The notes beneath the pieces are model-generated. The model had not been told where the DNA came from. It ran no database searches and was given only the letters and a program-made list of their open reading frames with translations. The position numbers and the translations under genes are program-made. 49,989 bases of DNA from Lachnospiraceae bacterium UBA1712 (GTDB lineage: Bacteria; Bacillota; Clostridia; Lachnospirales; Lachnospiraceae): assembly GCA_002317175.1 (NCBI GenBank), contig DCJA01000038.1, positions 1 to 49,989 of the forward strand. The letters run 5' to 3'. Of this stretch, positions 1 to 7,826 are shown in pieces (position 1 is the first letter of the stretch; each line of letters starts with the position of its first letter).

Positions 1-693
1 GTGGTCATGGCAGCCACATGTGCAGTGTTCACCATGCTCATGATGGTGCTCAAGATGCTCCTTCTCAACCATTTCCATCAGTTCCTTTTCAAGGTCTGTT
101 GCACCTTCAAAAGTCTTAAGTATATCTGCTCCATCAAGCTGTTCCCATGGAGTAGTTATTATAGTAGCCTTGTCATTGTGCTCCTTGATAAGCTCAATTG
201 CAGTGTTAAGCTTCTCCTCTGAGATATCTCCTGTTCTGCTAAGAACTATAGTTCCAGCATGCTCAATCTGGTTGTTGAAGAATTCACCAAAGTTCTTGAT
301 ATACATCTTGGCTTTGCTTGCATCTACTACTGCTACAGCACTGTTAAGCTCTACATCTGTTCCAAGTCCGGCATCACTGATTGCCTTCAAAACATCGCTT
401 AACTTACCTACACCAGATGGCTCAATAATGATACGCTCTGGATGATATGTATCGATTACTTCATGAAGTGATGTACCAAAATCACCTACAAGTGAACAGC
501 AGATACATCCTGAATTCATCTCTTTTATTTCAATTCCAGCTTCCTTTAAGAAACCGCCGTCAACACCGATCTCACCGAACTCATTTTCAATAAGAACCGT
601 GTTGCTTCCATTCAACGCCTCACTCAATAACTTCTTAATAAGGGTTGTCTTTCCTGCCCCAAGGAATCCTGATACTACGTCAATCTTTGTCAC
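1..693 (-). CDS. CobW/P47K-family (G3E) GTPase, C-terminus cut by window edge
   Basis: This is a metal-handling G3E GTPase, 231 codons visible, with the C-terminus beyond base 1. The reading frame opens with the Walker A stretch SGFLGAGKTT near residues 8-17. It is followed by the family's metal-binding motif GCICC and by IIEPSGVGK. The visible end is rich in His (HLEHHHEHGEH, then CTCGC), as in metal-storing members. I chose the GTG at 691-693 because an AGAAGGCG ribosome site lies just upstream and no in-frame ATG precedes it. Family members insert or traffic Zn, Co or Ni into target proteins in the cytosol, and which metal applies here cannot be read from the sequence. The family assignment is secure and the substrate is open. 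Confidence 0.9.
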   Translation of the reverse strand, partial: MTKIDVVSGFLGAGKTTLIKKLLSEALNGSNTVLIENEFGEIGVDGGFLKEAGIEIKEMNSGCICCSLVGDFGTSLHEVIDTYHPERIIIEPSGVGKLSDVLKAISDAGLGTDVELNSAVAVVDASKAKMYIKNFGEFFNNQIEHAGTIVLSRTGDISEEKLNTAIELIKEHNDKATIITTPWEQLDGADILKTFEGATDLEKELMEMVEKEHLEHHHEHGEHCTCGCHDH

Positions 694-795
694 AATAACG
701 CCTTCTTTCTTTAAATCCTGTCCTTTCAGCTAATCACTATTTACAAGTAATGCCACTCAGACTTAATCTCCTGCCTTTAAAGGCTGAATATATAA

Positions 796-1131
796 AACAA
801 GTAGAACTATAAGCCGGGTTATGTCTTGGACGATCATCTATCTAGGACGACTGTTGCCAGCCGCCTCAAGCAACCTACCTGAAAGCTCGCCGGGTCAGGT
901 CAACGCTCTCTGCTTGGTCTTGCTTCGGATGGAGTTTACATGTGCCCCGTCTGTTACCAGCCGGGCGGTAGTCTCTTACACTGCCATTTCACCCTTACCC
1001 TTTCGGGCGGTATATTTCTGTTGCACTGGTCTGTGAGTCACCTCAACCGGACGTTATCCGGCATCCTACCCTGTGAAGCCCGGACTTTCCTCGTTAGCAT
1101 ATGCTACCGCGATCATCCGTCCTACTTGTTT
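796..1131 (-). ncRNA. rnpB: RNase P RNA, bacterial type A
   Basis: This is the catalytic RNA of RNase P, which trims tRNA 5' leaders. Read on the minus strand, the universal blocks are all present in order: GAGGAAAGTCCGGGCT (5' half of P4), GGGTAAGGGTGAAATGG and GTAAGAGACTACC (P10/P11 region), AAACTCCATCCGAAGCAAGA, and near the 3' end ACATAACCCGGCTTA (3' half of P4). The ends pair as helix P1, ACAAGTAG with CTACTTGT, which sets the limits to within a few bases. About 335 nt is the normal size. The 3' P4 block reads ACATAACC where many bacteria have ACAGAACC. It lies between the nucleoside kinase gene and the GTPase gene, all in the same direction. Confidence 0.96.
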
Positions 1132-1144
1132 TAAGCAATATCAC

Positions 1145-1164
1145 AAGGCGCCATAAGGCGTCTT
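1145..1164 (-). terminator. weak hairpin after the nucleoside kinase gene
   Basis: On the minus strand, AAGACGCC, loop TTAT and GGCGCCTT form an eight-pair stem with one A/C mismatch, 16 bases past the kinase stop codon and just before rnpB. No proper U-run follows, only TTGTGATATT. It may be a partial terminator or a processing structure that separates the operon from rnpB. Confidence 0.4.
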
Positions 1165-1179
1165 GATACAAGGTATAAT

Positions 1180-2835
1180 TTATACCTTAAAAATACTTCC
1201 TCCAACAAACTCTCTTGAAATAGAGTTAATTGGAATCTTATCAGATGGAATACTAACAAAATATCCTAAAAATTTCAACAGTCTCTGAGCTTCAAGATAT
1301 TCTGGATCCTCTGGTCTGATACCATATAACAATGGCTCTGCATACAGTTTAAGTGCCGCAAGTTCAAAGATAGATGCAGAGTTAAACATTACATCTGCAC
1401 TCTCCTGATATGGGAAGATATTCTCCTCTTCACCTCTTCTTACACTTGGCCACATCTGAATAGTACGCTTTGCCTGCGTTCCTCTCGTTCTTGCATCTCT
1501 TACCATACGACGAAGCAGTCTTCCATCTGTTGTTGGAATTCTGTTGTGTCCGTCAAGGTTAAGACATGTAAGTGAACTGATATAAATCTTAAATTTACTT
1601 TCAGTTGGGAGCATATAGCTCATCTTATCATTAAGTCCATGGATACCCTCAATTACAAGAATATCATCCTCAGCTAACTGCATATAATTGCCACAGTATT
1701 CTCTTCGTCCAATCTTGAAGTTAAAGCTTGGAAGCTCTACTCTCTTGCCTTCAAGAAGAGCTACCATGTCCTCATTGAACTGCTTAACATCAATAGCTTC
1801 GAGACACTCAAAGTTGTAGTCACCATTTTCATCAAGTGGTGTATCCTCTCTGTTGACGAAATAATCGTCTACAGCTATTGGATGTGGCTTGAGTCCATGG
1901 GTGCGAAGCTGTATTGACAGTCTGTGCGAGAAGCTTGTCTTGCCTGATGAGCTTGGTCCTGCAATCATTACGAATTTTACGCCTTCTCTTGATGCTATCT
2001 CACTGGCAATCTCACTTATCTTTCTTTCCATAAGCGCTTCCTGAACGAGCATAATATCTTCAAGCTCTCCTGCACAGATTCGGTCATTGAGATCACCTAC
2101 TGTTCCAATTCCCATCTCGATGCCCCACTTAGTTGTGGTAGCCATGCTCTCGAACAGCTTCTCTCTTGGCTCAAAGGTATCAAGGTCAAATGGTGCATCC
2201 TTATCTGGTAACAGAAGAAGGAAACCATCCTCATGAGCCATTACGATAAATGACTTTATATATCCTGTACTTGGAAGCATATATCCATAGTAATAATCAT
2301 AGTAATCTTCAATAGAGTACACATTGATTGAAGAACTCATACGGTATCTGAATAGATTAACCTTATCTGTCATGCCCTGCTTTTCAAAGAGTTCAACTGC
2401 ATCAATAAGTGGCATGGTCTGCTTTACGATTGGAATATTCTGCTCAACCAGCTCATTCATTCGAACATTTACGTGCTCAACCAGATTGTCAGTTGCCTTA
2501 AAATTGCCCTTTACTGAACAGAAAATACCCTTTCCAATAGAGAACTCTACTTTGATTCTTCCATCAATCTTAGAACCCACTACATCGCTTACTGCCTTTA
2601 CAAGCAGCATAGTTGCACTTCGCTCATAGGTCTTATGTCCTATGCTTTCCCTAAGAGTTATGAACTCTACAGTAGCATCCTTGCTTACTGACTTACTGAG
2701 CTCACGAATCTTACCATTTTCCTTAACAAGGGCTATTTCTCCCCTGTATTCTTTCTGATATTCATCGGCAATAGCTTCAAAGCTGGTACCGATTTCATAT
2801 TCTTTTTCTACTCCATTAATTGTAATCTTTGCCAT
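1180..2835 (-). CDS. nucleoside (uridine-type) kinase with ThrRS-like TGS and second-additional domains
   Basis: This 551-residue protein has a compound architecture. Residues 1-60 resemble a TGS domain. Residues about 70-240 resemble the second additional domain of threonyl-tRNA synthetase. The rest is a phosphoribulokinase/uridine kinase-type P-loop kinase with Walker A GPSSSGKT at 293-300 and the nearby DDYF motif. Family knowledge predicts ATP-dependent phosphorylation of a nucleoside in the cytosol, and the exact nucleoside is not readable from sequence. The ATG at 2833-2835 has a GAGG ribosome site seven bases upstream. It is the last gene of the dgt-dnaG-rpoD-trmK run, 32 bases after trmK. 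The architecture is known in Clostridia and Thermotogae but is still poorly understood. Confidence 0.88.
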   Translation of the reverse strand: MAKITINGVEKEYEIGTSFEAIADEYQKEYRGEIALVKENGKIRELSKSVSKDATVEFITLRESIGHKTYERSATMLLVKAVSDVVGSKIDGRIKVEFSIGKGIFCSVKGNFKATDNLVEHVNVRMNELVEQNIPIVKQTMPLIDAVELFEKQGMTDKVNLFRYRMSSSINVYSIEDYYDYYYGYMLPSTGYIKSFIVMAHEDGFLLLLPDKDAPFDLDTFEPREKLFESMATTTKWGIEMGIGTVGDLNDRICAGELEDIMLVQEALMERKISEIASEIASREGVKFVMIAGPSSSGKTSFSHRLSIQLRTHGLKPHPIAVDDYFVNREDTPLDENGDYNFECLEAIDVKQFNEDMVALLEGKRVELPSFNFKIGRREYCGNYMQLAEDDILVIEGIHGLNDKMSYMLPTESKFKIYISSLTCLNLDGHNRIPTTDGRLLRRMVRDARTRGTQAKRTIQMWPSVRRGEEENIFPYQESADVMFNSASIFELAALKLYAEPLLYGIRPEDPEYLEAQRLLKFLGYFVSIPSDKIPINSISREFVGGSIFKV

Positions 2836-2867
2836 ACATCTACCTCATTTGTGTGAGACAATCCCCA

Positions 2868-3557
2868 TTACATGTCCCTTATAACCTCTGTTATCTGATC
2901 AAGTATCCTGTCAATCTCTGCCACTCTCGTGCTGTGATTCTCTCCTGCTGCCAGTCTTTCTCTGATTTCTCTCATCTTTACAGCCTCATGAGTAAGATAC
3001 TCCTTTAATACCGGATGCTTCTTCTCTAACAGCTTTGGACCATATTCCTTTTGTATATCTGAAAGCTGAGTTTCAGCTCCAACCCAGGCGCATCTGATGA
3101 TACTATAGTATTTGCCCTCATCAAATACCATCTCCTCATCCTGAATCTCAAAACCATTGTCCACAAGAAATCCTCTGACAAGAGGAATATCCGAATGTGG
3201 TGACAGCACCAGGCTTTTCATTTGTTTGAATTTGTCCGCTGAATCCACAATAATTCTCATGGTCAGACGTCCACCCATGCCTGCTATGACTGCTGCCTCA
3301 ACCTCTCCCTTGGAAAGTCCTACAGCCCCATCGGAAAGTCTTGTACTTATACGATCCTGCAATCCATACTGCGCTATATGCTCCTTTGCTCTTAGCAGTG
3401 GCCCTTCATTGACATCCATAGCCAGCGCATATGGCGCCTTACGTTCATTAACCAGATATATGGATACAAATCCATGATCACATCCGATATCAGCCACGCT
3501 TAACCCCTCTGGCACCATATCTGCTATTGTTTTCATTCTTGTACTAAGTGTTACCAT
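2868..3557 (-). CDS. trmK: tRNA (adenine-22-N1)-methyltransferase TrmK
   Basis: TrmK is an S-adenosylmethionine-dependent enzyme that makes m1A22 in tRNA. The 229-residue length is typical. The SAM-binding motif ADIGCDHGF lies at residues 22-30, and VIAGMGGRLTMRII is the family's second signature, followed by VLSPHSD. The start codon abuts the stop of rpoD (stop at 3558-3560), so the two are probably translationally coupled. In many Firmicutes trmK follows rpoD and is itself followed by a Nif3-like gene. Here that slot is taken by the nucleoside kinase. Confidence 0.93.
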   Translation of the reverse strand: MVTLSTRMKTIADMVPEGLSVADIGCDHGFVSIYLVNERKAPYALAMDVNEGPLLRAKEHIAQYGLQDRISTRLSDGAVGLSKGEVEAAVIAGMGGRLTMRIIVDSADKFKQMKSLVLSPHSDIPLVRGFLVDNGFEIQDEEMVFDEGKYYSIIRCAWVGAETQLSDIQKEYGPKLLEKKHPVLKEYLTHEAVKMREIRERLAAGENHSTRVAEIDRILDQITEVIRDM

Positions 3558-4715
3558 TTATTCAAGATAATCCTTAAGCTTGCGAGATCTTGATGGATGA
3601 CGCAGCTTTCTAAGTGCTTTAGCTTCGATCTGACGTATACGCTCACGAGTTACATTGAATTCCTTACCTACCTCTTCAAGTGTACGTGCTCTTCCATCAT
3701 CAAGACCAAATCTTAATCTGAGTACCTTCTGTTCTCTGTCTGTAAGTGTACTGAGAACCTCTAATAACTGTTCCTTTAACAGGGTAAATGCTGCTGCATC
3801 TGCTGGTACAGGAATATTATCATCTGGAATAAAATCACCAAGGTGGCTGTCTTCCTCTTCACCGATTGGTGTCTCAAGGGATACTGGCTCCTGGCTGATT
3901 TTAAGAATCTCTCTGACACGCTCTACTGGCATGTTCATCTCTTCTGCGATTTCTTCTGGGGTAGGTTCACGGCCTAACTCCTGAAGTAACTGTCTTGAAA
4001 CTCTGATGAGTTTGTTGATAGTCTCTACCATATGTACAGGGATACGGATAGTTCTTGCCTGGTCAGCAATAGCTCTTGTAATAGCCTGTCTAATCCACCA
4101 TGTAGCATATGTTGAGAACTTAAATCCTTTACGGTAATCGAACTTCTCAACTGCCTTAATAAGACCAAGGTTACCCTCCTGAATAAGGTCTAAGAAGAGC
4201 ATGCCACGTCCCACATATCTCTTGGCAATGGATACAACCAGACGAAGGTTGGCCTCAGCCAGCTTCTTCTTGGCTTCCTCATCACCTGCTTCCATACGAA
4301 GGGCAAGTTCAATTTCCTCATCTGCGCTTAACAGTGGTACCTTACCAATCTCCTTAAGGTACATTCTTACAGGGTCTTCAATACTGATACCATCTGGTAC
4401 TGACAAATCAATATTCTCAACGTCGATTTCATCCTCTTCTGTAAGGATAATCTCTTCATCATCAAGCAGATTGTCCATTGGGATATCATCAATATTGTCA
4501 ATGTCATCTGGAATATCGATGTCATCAATCTTCATTACATCAATTCCTGATGCATCAAGAGTCTCAAGTACCTTTTCGAACTGTTCCTCATCAAGATTGA
4601 ATTCGGCAAATGTGTCCTGTACTTCTGCGTACTCAACCACATTTTCCTTCTTCTTTGCAGTCTCGAGAAGAGCTTTCATCTTCTCCTCGAATTTTGGCTG
4701 TAATGCTTCGTCCAT
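3558..4715 (-). CDS. rpoD: RNA polymerase primary sigma factor SigA/RpoD
   Basis: This is the housekeeping sigma-70 factor, 385 residues from the ATG at 4713-4715. A TTG two codons upstream is too close to the AGGAG site to be used. Region 1.1 and an acidic spacer (EEIILTEEDEIDVENID) come first. Region 1.2 carries DPVRMYLKEIG, region 2 carries KFSTYATWWIRQAITRAI, and region 4 carries LRFGLDDGRARTLEEVG and VTRERIRQIEAKALRKL. It sits 20 bases after dnaG and abuts trmK. It should recognise TTGACA/TATAAT-type promoters such as the one at 7721-7749. Confidence 0.97.
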   Translation of the reverse strand: MDEALQPKFEEKMKALLETAKKKENVVEYAEVQDTFAEFNLDEEQFEKVLETLDASGIDVMKIDDIDIPDDIDNIDDIPMDNLLDDEEIILTEEDEIDVENIDLSVPDGISIEDPVRMYLKEIGKVPLLSADEEIELALRMEAGDEEAKKKLAEANLRLVVSIAKRYVGRGMLFLDLIQEGNLGLIKAVEKFDYRKGFKFSTYATWWIRQAITRAIADQARTIRIPVHMVETINKLIRVSRQLLQELGREPTPEEIAEEMNMPVERVREILKISQEPVSLETPIGEEEDSHLGDFIPDDNIPVPADAAAFTLLKEQLLEVLSTLTDREQKVLRLRFGLDDGRARTLEEVGKEFNVTRERIRQIEAKALRKLRHPSRSRKLKDYLE

Positions 4716-4735
4716 CTTCAAGTCTCCTTTTATCT

Positions 4736-6523
4736 TTACTCTAAATGAATTTTTATATTTTTTAATTCTTCGAGTTTTTTCTTCCCCTCTACTACCTGCG
4801 TTATCGCAGTCACATCTGAAGCTAACTTCGAAGAATAATAATCCAGACTGTTGGTCTTGACCTTAACTATGATATCGTGAAATGCTTTCTCCTTATCCAG
4901 GCCCGAATCCATCTCAATCGGTATTCCGTTAAGTCCTGTTAATTTGGTATTAAACAACAGTGCAACTTCCTTTTGCACCTCTTCATCCTCAAACATGGAT
5001 ATAAGTGATGCCGGCTCGAAATCTCCCTGCCTGATACCATCAAATAGTTTCTCTGCCACCTTGCGGTAGACATCCTCTGTAAAATCAGATACTCCTATAT
5101 ATTTATCTATCTTGTCAAGAAGCTCTGGCTCCTCGCTTATCCAGGTAATAAGAAGCCTCTGAGCCTTTCTTCGTCCTTCATCAGGATCTAATTTCTTCAC
5201 TCCTGATTTTGGAGGCTCCACTGGTTTGGCTATACCAATACCTGCATATCCCACCACCATCTTACGCATGGCATCCACTGATATTGAGTACCTCTCGCAG
5301 ATAGCATCTATATAATTGTTGCGCTCCACCTCATCAGCAAAATTACAGATCTTCTTGGCAATCTCCCGATGAAACTGTGTCTTCTCCTCCGGATCCTTAA
5401 GGTTGTAATCGCGCTCTAACACATCCACTTCAAAGAAGAAGCTGTTTTGTGCATTATCTATTCTTTCCTGTAATGCGTCCGCACCCAGATTCTTAACAAA
5501 TTCATCAGGGTCCTTGTAAGGCTTCAGGTTAAGTACCTTGGCTGTCAGCCCTACTTCCCTTAGTATTCCTATAGCCCTTAAGGCTGCTTTGGTTCCAGCT
5601 CCATCACTGTCATAGCTAAGTATTACACTACTGCAGAATCTCTTGACTATACTGGCCTGACCTGAGGTAAATGCGGTTCCAAGAGAAGCAACTGCCTCTA
5701 TAAATCCAGCCTGATGCATGGATATAACATCCATATAGCCTTCACACAATATCAGGTAATCCTTCTTGCTGGATCTTGCAAAGTTAAGTCCAAAAAGATT
5801 ACGGCTTTTATCAAAAATGGGCGTCTCAGGACTGTTAAGGTATTTGGGTTCTCCCTCTCCCATAACTCGTCCACCAAAGCCTATTACTCTATGATTGGCA
5901 TCCTGGATTGGAAACATTACCCTGTTCCAGAATTTGTCATGAGTGCCTCGCTTCTCATCGTGGGAAGCAAGTCCTGCTTTGACTATCAGTTCATCTGCAT
6001 AGCCCTTACTCTTAAGATATTTGACCAGATCATCACTGTAAGGCAGGGAATAGCCCAGTCCAAATTTCTTCATAGTCTCGCTACTTAGCTGTCTCTCTGC
6101 AAAATACTTTAGTCCCAGCTTGCCATTGTCTCCTCTTAGCTGGTAATAAAAATACTTAGCTGCCTCTTTATTAATCTCGAGAAGTCTCGCCTTCTCGCTT
6201 ACCTGCTTTTTTTGTTCCTCAGTCATCTCCAGTTCAGGCAGCTTGACTCCGGCTCTGTCAGCCAGCTTCTCTATTGCTTCCTGAAAGGTGTCATTTTCAT
6301 ACTTCATCAAAAAAGTATAGACATTACCACCTGCCCCGCATCCGAAGCAGTAGAACATCTGCTTATGACCTGATACACTAAAGGATCCTGTCTTCTCATT
6401 GTGAAATGGACAAAGTCCAAAATGAGTAGAGCCCTTCTTGGTAAGTCTGACGTACCCTGATATCACATCCACTATGTCATTTTTACTTCTAATCTCTTCT
6501 ACTAGTTCATCTGGGTAGTACAT
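4736..6523 (-). CDS. dnaG: DNA primase DnaG
   Basis: DnaG synthesises RNA primers at the replication fork and docks on the DnaB helicase. The 595-residue protein has an N-terminal CHC2 zinc finger (CPFHNEK, then CFGCGAGG), a TOPRIM core (LILCEGYMDV, then SYDSDGAGTKAA) and a C-terminal helicase-binding region. I chose the ATG at 6521-6523 because GAGGAAGTAT precedes it directly. The ATG four codons upstream has no ribosome site. It is preceded by the dgt-like gene (gap about 55 bases) and followed by rpoD, the classical macromolecular-synthesis order. Confidence 0.96.
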   Translation of the reverse strand: MYYPDELVEEIRSKNDIVDVISGYVRLTKKGSTHFGLCPFHNEKTGSFSVSGHKQMFYCFGCGAGGNVYTFLMKYENDTFQEAIEKLADRAGVKLPELEMTEEQKKQVSEKARLLEINKEAAKYFYYQLRGDNGKLGLKYFAERQLSSETMKKFGLGYSLPYSDDLVKYLKSKGYADELIVKAGLASHDEKRGTHDKFWNRVMFPIQDANHRVIGFGGRVMGEGEPKYLNSPETPIFDKSRNLFGLNFARSSKKDYLILCEGYMDVISMHQAGFIEAVASLGTAFTSGQASIVKRFCSSVILSYDSDGAGTKAALRAIGILREVGLTAKVLNLKPYKDPDEFVKNLGADALQERIDNAQNSFFFEVDVLERDYNLKDPEEKTQFHREIAKKICNFADEVERNNYIDAICERYSISVDAMRKMVVGYAGIGIAKPVEPPKSGVKKLDPDEGRRKAQRLLITWISEEPELLDKIDKYIGVSDFTEDVYRKVAEKLFDGIRQGDFEPASLISMFEDEEVQKEVALLFNTKLTGLNGIPIEMDSGLDKEKAFHDIIVKVKTNSLDYYSSKLASDVTAITQVVEGKKKLEELKNIKIHLE

Positions 6524-6578
6524 ATACTTCCTCATTAAGTTACATATGCAATGGCTATGCTTTCATATTTATCAGCCC

Positions 6579-7583
6579 TTACAAATGCCATGACTTAGGT
6601 ATAAACAGTTCCTCATACTGTGATATAGCATAGCGGTCACTCATGGCCCCTACAAAATCACATACTATTCGCTCCTTGGCTTCTCCCTGATTGAGAAGTT
6701 CTAAAAGCTCTGATGGTAATAAATCTATATGATTCAGATAATATGTATAAAGTGTCTCCATAAGCATCTCTGCCTTGCCTTCTTCGGCCTTGGCTTCCGG
6801 ATTCTTATAGACACGTTCAAACATGAATTTGCGCAGATCCTTCATGGCTTCTGCTACTGGCTCTGACTGACAGATATCATCCTTGCCAAAGCTGGTGGTA
6901 ACTATATCATGAATAAAATGATCCAGTCTCTCACCTGTGGTGTAGCCTATTACTTCTCTGATGGACTTTGGTACATCCGCCTCAGTGAGTATGCCTCCTC
7001 TTATGGCATCATCCATATCATGATGTATATATGCTATCTTATCTGAAAGTCTGACTATCTTGCCCTCAAGAGTGGCTGGCTTACCACTGGTCTGGTGATT
7101 GAGAATACCATCTCTGACCTCCATGGTAAGATTTAGTCCCTGACCATTTTTCTCCAGTACATCCACAGTTCTTAAGGACTGCTCATGATGCTGAAAGCCC
7201 AGTGGACATATCTCATCAAGGGCTCTTTCCCCCGCATGTCCAAATGGTGTATGACCCAGATCATGACCAAGCGCTATGGCCTCTACCAGATCCTCATTGA
7301 GCTTAAGTGCCTTGGCAATGGTTCTGGCATTCTGGCTTACTTCAAGAGTATGGGTAAGTCTGGTTCTGTAATGATCTCCCTCGGGAGTCAGGAATACCTG
7401 TGTCTTATCCTTTAATCTTCTGAAAGATTTGCAATGCAGAATACGGTCTCTGTCTCGCTGAAAAACAGGTCTGATATCGCACTGTTCCTCATTTCTCAAT
7501 CTTCCCTTAGAGTTCATACTTAGCGTCGCATATGGGCTAAGTGTAAGCTTCTCTCTGTTCTCTAATTCTTCTCTAATAGTCAT
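6579..7583 (-). CDS. HD-domain deoxyguanosinetriphosphate triphosphohydrolase-like protein
   Basis: This dNTP triphosphohydrolase-like enzyme has 334 residues. The HD signature is spread as in the family: CKSFRRLKDKTQVF near the start, RLTHTLEVSQ, then ALGHDLGHTPFGHAGE with the metal-binding HD pair, and later RLSDKIAYIHHD. The ATG at 7581-7583 is preferred because GATGGAGATACTT gives a ribosome site. A longer form starting ten codons upstream lacks one. The family cleaves dNTPs to nucleosides plus triphosphate and affects dNTP pools. It is the first gene before dnaG and rpoD, a coupling seen widely in Clostridia. Its nucleotide preference is unknown. Confidence 0.9.
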   Translation of the reverse strand: MTIREELENREKLTLSPYATLSMNSKGRLRNEEQCDIRPVFQRDRDRILHCKSFRRLKDKTQVFLTPEGDHYRTRLTHTLEVSQNARTIAKALKLNEDLVEAIALGHDLGHTPFGHAGERALDEICPLGFQHHEQSLRTVDVLEKNGQGLNLTMEVRDGILNHQTSGKPATLEGKIVRLSDKIAYIHHDMDDAIRGGILTEADVPKSIREVIGYTTGERLDHFIHDIVTTSFGKDDICQSEPVAEAMKDLRKFMFERVYKNPEAKAEEGKAEMLMETLYTYYLNHIDLLPSELLELLNQGEAKERIVCDFVGAMSDRYAISQYEELFIPKSWHL

Positions 7584-7720
7584 AAGTATCTCCATCTTCA
7601 AACTATCCCACAAAAGTATTATTACACGCCGCCAGCCGATTTCCTTTTTTGAAAGTGATAAACAAAAAATAACAAATAATAAAATCTTTATTAACTCTTA
7701 TTTTTTAGCCATTTTTAGCC

Positions 7721-7749
7721 TTGAAAGATATATTTTTAGTTTGTATAAT
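7721..7749 (+). promoter_or_regulatory. sigma-A promoter of the giant activase gene
   Basis: TTGAAA at 7721-7726 and TATAAT at 7744-7749 are separated by exactly 17 bases, a near-consensus housekeeping promoter. A start near 7756 would give a leader of about 70 bases before the ATG at 7827. The surrounding 240-base divergent gap is very AT-rich and holds no gene. Confidence 0.8.
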
Positions 7750-7826
7750 GACTAGGTCGTCAATTTGTATAAATATAGGAAGTAATATTTATGCATTTTG
7801 TGATTGGTTTATGAAGAGGTTTTATT

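Noticed and set aside
1..445. Plus-strand open frames of 73 and 91 codons at the left edge
   Set aside because: They overlap the clear CobW GTPase frame on the minus strand, which has all family motifs. The plus frames show none.
821..1134. Two short plus-strand frames over the RNase P region
   Set aside because: They lie antisense to rnpB, whose conserved blocks account for the sequence.
4201..4860. A 219-codon plus-strand frame rich in Ser
   Set aside because: It is antisense to rpoD and the end of dnaG. The Ser-rich translation is typical of a reversed acidic coding stretch.
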